DNA of 64,000 nt from Aquatica leii (Eukaryota; Arthropoda; Insecta; Coleoptera; Lampyridae), in assembly GCA_035610365.1 (NCBI GenBank), contig CM069436.1, positions 10,964,937 to 11,028,936 of the forward strand. The letters are read 5' to 3'. Position 1 is the stretch's first letter. Each line of letters begins with the position of its first letter. The position numbers and the translations under genes were made by a program. Under the pieces are notes generated by a model. The model was given only the letters and a program-made list of their open reading frames with translations. It was not told the DNA's origin and made no database searches. Below, piece after piece: positions 57,050 to 64,000 of the stretch.

Positions 57050-57250
57050 TGCTGCAAATTTGAAAAGGCAACAATGTTGGCTAAATCCCAAAATTTCTGG
57101 CCTAGACTATACAAGGAAGCCATTGAAATCCAGAAGTACGTCAATTTTAATAGAGATAATGAAATCAATCTAGCGCTAATATGGAGAAACATGTTCCGAA
57201 AAACTAATGAATCGCAACCGTTACTGACTGACCCGAACGACGTAATATAA
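57050..57250 (+). pseudogene. C-terminal end of one Penelope-like copy, upstream of copy D
   Basis: FEKATMLAKSQNFWPRLYKE, AIEIQKYVNFNRDNEINLAL and IWRNMFRKTNES match the family-1 C-terminus, ending at the usual DPNDVI then stop. It precedes the hammerhead-like core and the start of copy D: the head-to-tail pseudo-LTR layout. Confidence 0.9.
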
Positions 57251-57290
57251 ATGCTTGTCAGGATTCTATATCTTCAGTTTCAATTTTTTT

Positions 57291-57320
57291 CTGAAGAAGA
57301 CAGCGACATGACTGTCGAAA
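57291..57320 (+). ncRNA. Hammerhead-like ribozyme core, PLE copy D
   Basis: CTGAAGA, stem II GACAG/CTGTC with a short loop, GAAAC. It sits between the stop of the upstream copy and the ATG of copy D. Confidence 0.6.
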
Positions 57321-57389
57321 CGTCAAACATTGTAAATTTAAAAAAAAGGAAGTTTTCTAAGTTTTATAAATTTTGTGAAAAGTGTAAGT

Positions 57390-59375
57390 ATGGAACGCGG
57401 TTCAAAACCCGAAAATAATTATTTGTTAAAAAATCATGGCCGCAAAAGCCTCAAACATAAAATTATCCAACTCTACGGGGAGGAAGTTTTTAAAATCGTA
57501 CAGAAATTGGAGACATTCAGGATCAAACGCCAACGTCTGCTTGCTCAATTAGCCTTTTTGAGCAGATGTAGAGAGCAGGACATTGTCCCAGGTTTTCTGC
57601 AAATACATAACATCAAGACTAGAACGGGAAAGCATATACTGCGAAGAGTCAGACGAGCCTTGTTAAGGAAGAGGATACACGAAACTAGACACCAATTAGA
57701 CCAGAAAACTACGGAGTTATTTTCAGTCCATTCACGATTGATCAACACAATAGATTCGACAGTCTGGGATTTGATCGACAAACTATCTACGGAAAAAGCC
57801 AAAAAGATTGCCAAAAAGGTAAAAAAAATACAAATGGCGAAGTTACAGGAAGTACAACATCCGTCACCGCCGCATTTAGAGACAAACAGGATCATCATCA
57901 ATATGTCTTCCACCACACTCAGTGGACCAGCAACGGCCATTTTATCAAAAGGATTAAATTTTGCTATCACACCAAAATTTATACCAAAGAAAGAAATAGT
58001 GAGTTCATTGGAGAGCACACTTAGAACTCTACCACAACATATTCAAGAAGAGGTGAGAGTCAAAACAGCCAATCGAAAGAAAAAAAATTCTCTAAGGGAA
58101 CTTAAGACCAACAAAGAAATCACTGTATTACCAGCTGATAAAGGAAATGCTTCTGTAATCATAAACACCAACGACTACATGGAAAAAATCGATACTTTGC
58201 TACAAGATTCGGCGTACAAACCATTGAAGAGGAATCCAATAAAACCTCTAGAAAGAAAGATTTCGGCCGCTGTAAAATACGCAAGCACGATCCCGGAACA
58301 TCAAAAGAGATGACTAATTTCTACAGACACCAGGATGCTGCACCTTTACGGCTTTCCAAAAATCCACAAACCAGGGGTACCGCTTTGCCCAATTGTGAGT
58401 GCTACAGGTTCAGCCACTCATCCTCTGGCTAGATACTTATGTACCATTTTACAACTGCTTACGGGAAAAAGCATCCATCACGTAAAGAATTCTCAGCACT
58501 ATGTCTCAAGAATTAAAGAAATTAAATTGGAACCAGAAGACATTTTAGTCAGTTTTGATGTGACATCTCTCTTCACAAAAGTGCCACTACAAACAGCACT
58601 GGAGATCATCAAAACTAAATTACAAAAAGCGGATTTGTATGAGGAGCTTAACGGACTAATTGAGCTATGCTTAAAGTCCACGTACTTCTCATTCAACAAT
58701 ATTGTATACGAGCAAATTAAAGGGGCAGCCATGGGATCACCACTTTCTCCAGTCATCGCCAATATATTTATGGAAGATTTTGAAGAAAAAGCATTAGAAA
58801 CCGCTACCCTTAAACCAAAATGTTATGTGGACGATACATTTGTAAGTTGGTCTCATGGAACAGAAACACTACACAACTTTCTGGATCACATCAACCAGTT
58901 AGATTTCAACATCAAATTCACCATGGAAAAGGTAACAAACAGAAGCATTCCGTTTTTGGACGTACTGGTCACTCGAAATATGGACAACAAATTGTAACAT
59001 CAAGTATATAGAAAACCGACACATACTGACAGATACCTCAACGCCGAATCACATCATCATCGAGCTCAGAAGTTTGCAGTTCTAAAAACTTTAGTACACA
59101 GGACCAAGGCGATCAGTGAACCGAACACGATAAAGACTAAGCTAAGTCACTTAAAAAACGCCTTAATAAAAAACGGTTTCAAAAAAGTAGACATATACCG
59201 AGCAATTAACAAACACAGTAAGGAAAACCCAAAGAAGGAGAAACCAAAGATCTGCTGTTGCGGAACACTTTTTAGACACCGGGCACACGATAAAATTTGA
59301 AGAGGCAATAATGTTGGCTAAATCCCAAAATTTCTGGTCTAGACTATACAAGGAAGCCATTAAAATCCAGAAATA
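57390..59375 (+). pseudogene. Penelope-like element copy D, most complete RT frame
   Basis: From ATG 57390 (MERGSKPENNYLLKNHGRKS) a single frame runs through a coiled, basic N-terminal domain (KIVQKLETFRIKRQRLLAQL, HILRRVRRALLRKRIHETRH), then ITVLPADKGNASVIINTNDY (about 58120; the first RT block). After an in-frame TGA at 58311 it continues MLHLYGFPKIHKPG, IVSATGSATHPLARYL, LVSFDVTSLFTKVPLQTALE, GAAMGSPLSPVIANIF and YVDDTFVSW (58822). Three residues just before YVDD present in copy A are missing here. A TAA replaces the Gly after DNKL at 58995. The rest (HRAQKFAVLKTLVHRT, ALIKNGFKKVDIYRAINKHS) leads to a deletion at about 59242 that removes the GIY-YIG core; only RHRAHDKI-like and SQNFWSRLYKEA remain. 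Roughly 640 codons remain of an expected ~850. Confidence 0.93.
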
Positions 59376-59379
59376 AGAT

Positions 59380-60713
59380 CATGCTATGTTTTATGTAATC
59401 GCTCTTTAGTGTGTATCTGATTAAACGGTTTTTAATTTAGAAAAAAAAATTATAACATCAAAACAAGAAAAAATGTCAAAACAAAAGTTCTAATAAAAGA
59501 TTTAAAGAAAAAATTTTTTTTATCAAAAAAATCGAAAATTAAAGACGTTGCATTAAATAGTTTGTTGACAACGTTCACTATTCTAAGAACTACAGATTTC
59601 TTCTCAGTAAATTGCTGACACAAAAATAAAAATAAATACAAAATATCACATAAAACGAAGTTGTTATTTTAAGAAATAGACATTTTTTAAAACTTAATTC
59701 TCAAAGATAACGTATTTACAAATGTTTAAATGAAATAATCTTAAATGATTAAATTATTACTCTAAACAAACGTATTGTGAAAATTTCGCTAAAAAATGCA
59801 TGCAAAATAAGTTATTGTTTACGTATAGAAACAAACCCGAGAAGAAAATTAATAACACAAACCCAAACTATAATTACTACTACGACGTTTTACGTTTTTT
59901 CTATGTAGTAGCACACGTCCGACCCGTTCTTTAATAAATTTATTACCAAATCGAAAACATTATCCGTGATTCCAATAAACGGCGGGTACTGTAGTATGCA
60001 AATGGTTATAGAAATCGAAACGTTTAAATAAAGCTATATGTCTGTAAATGCATAGGTAGAAGTAGACTGAATAGCTCCAAAAGATCAAAACAGTCGTCCA
60101 GTGCTTCCCTCTGGTGGTATCACATTTGCATTGTTATTGTTACCTTATAATGTTTTTTATTAAAAAGGTATATAAATTACGCGGGTATAAAATCAGCTTT
60201 TAACTTTTCGACTTTTCTAGTCATTTACATGACAAGAGTGAACTTGGCTATTATGAAAGCTTACAGATCATAAAAAAAATATTTTAGTATAAGAAAATGT
60301 CAGCGAAAAAATAAGAAATCTATTGAAATAATTAAAAAAATTTTTAATATTAATCGAAATTCTAATTTTCCTTTATCGGAAATTTGCAATTAAGTTTAAT
60401 CGATCGGGGGCCGGTCTGTAAAAGCAAGATTTCACGGCGCAATCAATAAGTTTGTTTCGGGCTCTACTGCGACGTGTAACAAAAGTTCAACTTGTGTTAT
60501 AACAACACGGAAATTATCCAGAATAGAAAATTGTATTAAAACATTTTTTTAATAAACAATGACAATTAAAAAGATTTTTGAAGCTTAACCGCCAATAGTA
60601 TGAATACGTTAGTTTCTTAACATTAGTTTAGTGTTAAAGTCGTGGATAGCATAACTATCAAAATGTGTTTGGTTTTATAAAGTTATTCTGGTATTTTGCG
60701 TTGTAGTTCTTGT
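59380..60713. other. No gene seen
   Basis: AT-rich, unremarkable apart from a GC-richer patch at 60405-60470 (GATCGGGGGCCGGTCTG). No motif recognised. Confidence 0.45.
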
Positions 60714-60717
60714 TTAA

Positions 60718-63099
60718 CCTTCCGATTACCATTGGGGTCTTTTTTGACCACAGACGTGTTGATTTTGTTGTTTTTTTACAACTGTCCCAATATTTTTGTA
60801 GCTGAGTTTCTTTCAACAATGTTTAATAATATATAACAAATTTTTCAATTGTAATTTGTTTTGCGACGTAAAAAAAATATTGTCGTTGGGGTCATATTTG
60901 ACCCCACTTGGTAACCGACGCTCTAAAAAGTAATTCTAATATTTTGTCTACATTTGTCATTTAATCTGCTTGTTTCAACGTGTTATTCGTCTGAATCATG
61001 ATTACTACCATTCCGTCTTTAGTCATTACATTCGGTGAGTTTGTTCGAATCAGTTTAAAAGTGTGTCTGCTGTGTTATTACATTTGATTGGAAATAGTTG
61101 TTGTTAAATTATGGCTAAAAAATATTTGTCTCAGTGTGAAGTGGAAGAAATAGCTAGCAACATTAATTTACTGAATGAAATTGAAGATGAAATTTTATCT
61201 GACGATAGTGATGCCGAATTTGAAGAAGTAAGTGTACCTGATGTAAACCCAATTGAACGTTCGAAAGACGATGACAGTGATGTTAATTCGCCCAATGATA
61301 AAGATATACTGGTGGGTAAAGATGGTTCCATATGAAAAAAAGATAAGCCTCATGTTAGAAGACGAAATCAGCGAAATATTCTAAAAACACCGCCAGGATT
61401 AACAAAATTTAGTGAACATATTTCAACATGCCTAGATGCTTTCCATTTATTTATCTCGGAAGACATTATTGACATAATACTTAGAGAAACAAACATTTGA
61501 GCTAGAAGAATTGTAGGCGATACGTGAAAGCCAGTAGATGCGGATGAGTTACATGCATTTTTTGGATTACTGCTTCTAGCTGGTGGTTTGAAAGCACGTC
61601 AAGAACCAATATTGGAGCTGTGGAGTACGAAATACATGTCTCTCCAAAAACCAATTTTTTGTGCTGTAATGTCTCGTAATCGAAGAGAGAGAGAGACCTT
61701 TTGAAACACATTCGATTTGACAATATGGACACCCGAGAAGAACGACGGACAACAGATAAATTAGCAGCTATTCGTAACATTCAAGATATTCTCGCTGCAA
61801 ATTGCAAAAAATCGAATAACCCTAATGCTGAAGTATGTATTGATAAACAACTTGTTCCTTTCCGTGGAAAATATCCCTTTCGAGTGTATATGAAGTCGAA
61901 GCCAGATAAATACGGAATTAAAATCTGGGCTTTATGCGATCTTAGTAACAGATATTGCTGGAATTTCCAAATATATACTGGAATGGTAGACAACGCTCCA
62001 GAACGGGAACAAGGTAAAACACAATTTTATCGTTTTATGCACGAGTATAAAATTTCATTTCTAGGGAAGCGGGTAGTTTTGGATTTGGTTGAGGGTTTGA
62101 GAGAGGGTTATGGTATGACCACAGATAATTTTTTTACGCCTATGTTTTTGGCGATGAAGCTACTGCAGCAATCAAAAACTGTGAACGGAACAGTTCGTAA
62201 AACACGTAGAGAAATACTAAAAGAATTTTTGCCAAAAAAAAATCGAGCAGAATACTTAAGCGAAATTCTATATGGAGAAGACAGAATTTTAGTATATAGT
62301 ATATATAATATATAGTATTTAGTATACCTAAAAAATATAGAAGCGTTATGCTACTTTCAACGTAACATCAAAATTTGGAATTGTCCGGAGAAGATCTCAG
62401 TTACAAGCCGCAAGTTATCTTGGACTAGAATAGCTGCAAAGGAGCTGTGAACAGCGTCGATAAAATGGTGAAGGAATACTCATGCAGAAGAAATACAAAT
62501 TGCTGGCTTCTTGTTCTATTTTTTAATTGCCTTGATATTGCTGTCATGAATGCATTTATTCTATACACTACGAAATTTAGAAATTTTGAAAAAGGGAATA
62601 CATCCCGAAGGAGATTATTTTTGCAAAAACTTGGTTTGAATTAGTAATTCCACATATCAGAAAACGTACACTTCAAGGATTACCAAGACATGTGAAGAAT
62701 GCAATAGCGATGGTTTTGGCAGACACAGAACCAGAGGAAGTGGGACCGCAAGACAAAACTATCGCTCGCCCAAAAAGAGATCGTTGTAAGATATGTCCAA
62801 GAGCAAATGACAAAAAATGTTCGGAAACATGTGAAAAGTGCAAACTCTTTGTATGTAAACAACACTGTCAGAAAAAACTACAATAATATGTAATAGTTGT
62901 TGCCCTCACTAATTTATGTTTACATTTTATTTTTATATTTTTATTAGTTTATATGAAATCTAATGTTAATTTAAAATATTAATAAAGGTTATCGTTACAA
63001 ATTAATCGGTTTTATTTACAAAATAAGAAAAAAAAGTTGGGGCTAAATCTGACCTCACTTGGCAATCGGCGCCTCAAAAATTGCTTGGTAATCCGAAGG
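60718..63099 (+). mobile_element. piggyBac-like element (copy 2) with intact ends at TTAA
   Basis: TTAA lies directly outside each end (60714-60717 and 63100-63103). The terminal inverted repeats are CCTTCCGATTACCA and, read inward from the right, CCTTCGGATTACCA. The size is 2382 bp, normal for piggyBac. Subterminal blocks related to GGGGTCA.ATTTGACCCCACT (60897-60917) and GGGGCTAAATCTGACCTCAC (63040-63059) are present on each side. Confidence 0.94.
61111..62885 (+). pseudogene. piggyBac-family transposase (copy 2), frameshifted
   Basis: The start at ATG 61111 (MAKKYLSQCEVEEIASNINL) leads into an acidic N-terminus (DEILSDDSDAEFEEVS) typical of the family. A TGA at 61333 is followed by ELHAFFGLLLLAGGLKARQE. 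A frameshift near 61700 leads to the longest open part (61701-62315): IRFDNMDTREERRTTDKLAA, CIDKQLVPFRGKYPFRVYMK, SKPDKYGIKIWALCD, VVLDLVEGL and YGMTTDNFFTPMFLAMKLL, containing the DDE core with catalytic Asp in CIDKQLVPF and TDNFFT. After an insertion-like patch at 62290-62330 (TATA repeats), NTNCWLLVLFFNCLDIAVMN is read. It ends with the C-terminal cysteine-rich finger CKICPRANDKKCSETCEKC then LFVCKQHC, stop at 62883-62885. Little is deleted; the damage is point lesions and short indels. Not the same subfamily as 34765-36101. Confidence 0.93.
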
Positions 63100-63103
63100 T
63101 TAA

Positions 63104-64000
63104 GTATTGCGCCACAGTGGTTCTAGTAGTGTTATTTTAAGACAATTCATGGTTTTTAAATTGTTCAGATAATGAGGAGGGATGGCAAGAAGAAAAAGAC
63201 AGCGATGACTTGGATGAAAGAATGATAATGTCGGAGTTTGTGGCTCTAAAACCCAAAATTTACCTAAATCTCAAATAAAATTCTATAAACGCATCGCTAA
63301 AAGCAAGTAGTGTATACCAAATTCTGACAAAACATTTGATGTCAGCAAATAAAACATTGTAATAAAGCTACTTAAGTCTGTCGTTCTTTGCGAATCAGAA
63401 CGTGTCAAACGTAAGGTTTGATTTTAAACTGATTATGGAGACAACAATGTGAATTAACTTCTTTTCTTTGATGTTTGTAATAAAAACTATTATTACTGAC
63501 ATTTTTGTTGTCTTACTTTACTAATTATTCTTTATTTGTGAATGATACTATGCTATGGCAGATTATTTTTCAAGTTGCTGCTTTAAAGCTAGCTAGTTGC
63601 AACAAATAAATAAATAAAACAAAAAAATTGACAAAATAAATAACAAAAATTAAAACTGAAATAAACTTGTTACACTATAACCCAAAATTAAAAACCAATA
63701 TTTACATTAAGAATCGATTAAATATTAGATTAATCATAATTTGCTCAACGTTACAACTACTATACCGATACAAATAACCTAAATATTGTTCGATTAAAAC
63801 AATATTAACGAATATCTATACGAAATATAAGTCAAACTGTTATAAATAACTTTAAATAACAGGTATTTCTACGTTATACTCGAAGTACTTTCAAAGTAGT
63901 TACTCGCGCATATAGTTTACACACAAAAAAAATTTAGCAACGTTACTACGTAAAAGCAACTTTTAGGATTATAAACAAACAGGATAATTTCCTTGATTTT
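63104..64000. other. No supported gene
   Basis: A broken stretch at 63175-63290 reads GWQEEKDSDDLDERM and MSEFVALKPKIY, which recalls a motif found in DNA-polymerase-like mobile-element proteins, but it is too short to assign. The rest is AT-rich. Confidence 0.35.

Noticed and set aside
57545..58018. 157-codon minus-strand open frame
   Set aside because: Antisense of PLE copy D, which has family-specific motifs on the plus strand.
1..64000. CRISPR array, bacterial operons or prophage
   Set aside because: No regularly spaced repeats, no ribosome binding sites or operon layout; introns and eukaryotic transposons dominate.

Overview
The window looks like AT-rich nuclear DNA from an animal, most likely an arthropod and probably an insect. 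The evidence is spliceosomal introns with GT..AG borders, no bacterial-style operons or ribosome binding sites, and a transposon mix typical of insect genomes: Penelope-like elements, DD41D mariner-type elements, piggyBac, several hAT lineages, a FLYWCH-type Mutator-like element, Ty3/gypsy and LINE remnants. No rRNA, convincing tRNA or CRISPR array was seen. Almost every recognisable coding stretch is a mobile element, and nearly all are broken by stops, frameshifts or deletions. I see only one candidate host exon, a 111-base phase-0 exon on the minus strand at 49037-49147.

Layout. 0-2 kb: C-terminal end of a pogo/jerky-like transposase and a hAT (ZMYM1-like) remnant. 5.6-9.8 kb: Penelope-like (PLE) pieces of two families, one with a hammerhead-ribozyme core. 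11.9-18.9 kb: a LINE tail, then a Mutator-like element (12344-17336) with long inverted repeats and a FLYWCH/transposase gene. A 2.58-kb hAT with a perfect 8-bp target duplication sits inside that element, and a DD41D element (17359-18901) abuts it. 19-26 kb: another PLE fragment, a SAP-domain gag-like piece, and a hAT gene split into about six exons. 26.2-30.8 kb: two diverged LINE plus gypsy units. The second is interrupted by an inverted pair of PLE copies, and LTR-like repeats follow. 31.9-38 kb: an inverted repeat with a hammerhead core in each arm around a GIY-YIG piece, another PLE fragment, a piggyBac gene, and a head-to-head PLE pair with a palindromic junction.

38.9-46.7 kb: a GC-rich hAT MITE with a perfect 8-bp duplication. 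Next is a Ty3/gypsy element whose 5' LTR is split by a second DD41D element; the 3' LTR preserves the empty site. A Tc1 fragment follows. 47-50 kb: sparse, with the candidate host exon. 50-55 kb: two tandem decayed copies of an unnamed repetitive protein family with a CXC-like cysteine-rich tail. 57-59.4 kb: the most complete PLE copy, arranged as the tail of one copy, a hammerhead core, then the start of the next. 60.7-63.1 kb: a complete-ended piggyBac-like element bounded by TTAA.

There is no pathway-level cooperation among these genes. What links them is transposition history: nesting, target-site duplications, inverted PLE pairs and repeated hammerhead cores. The open questions are the unnamed family at 50-55 kb, the recurrent inverted PLE structures with ribozyme cores, and the isolated host exon.
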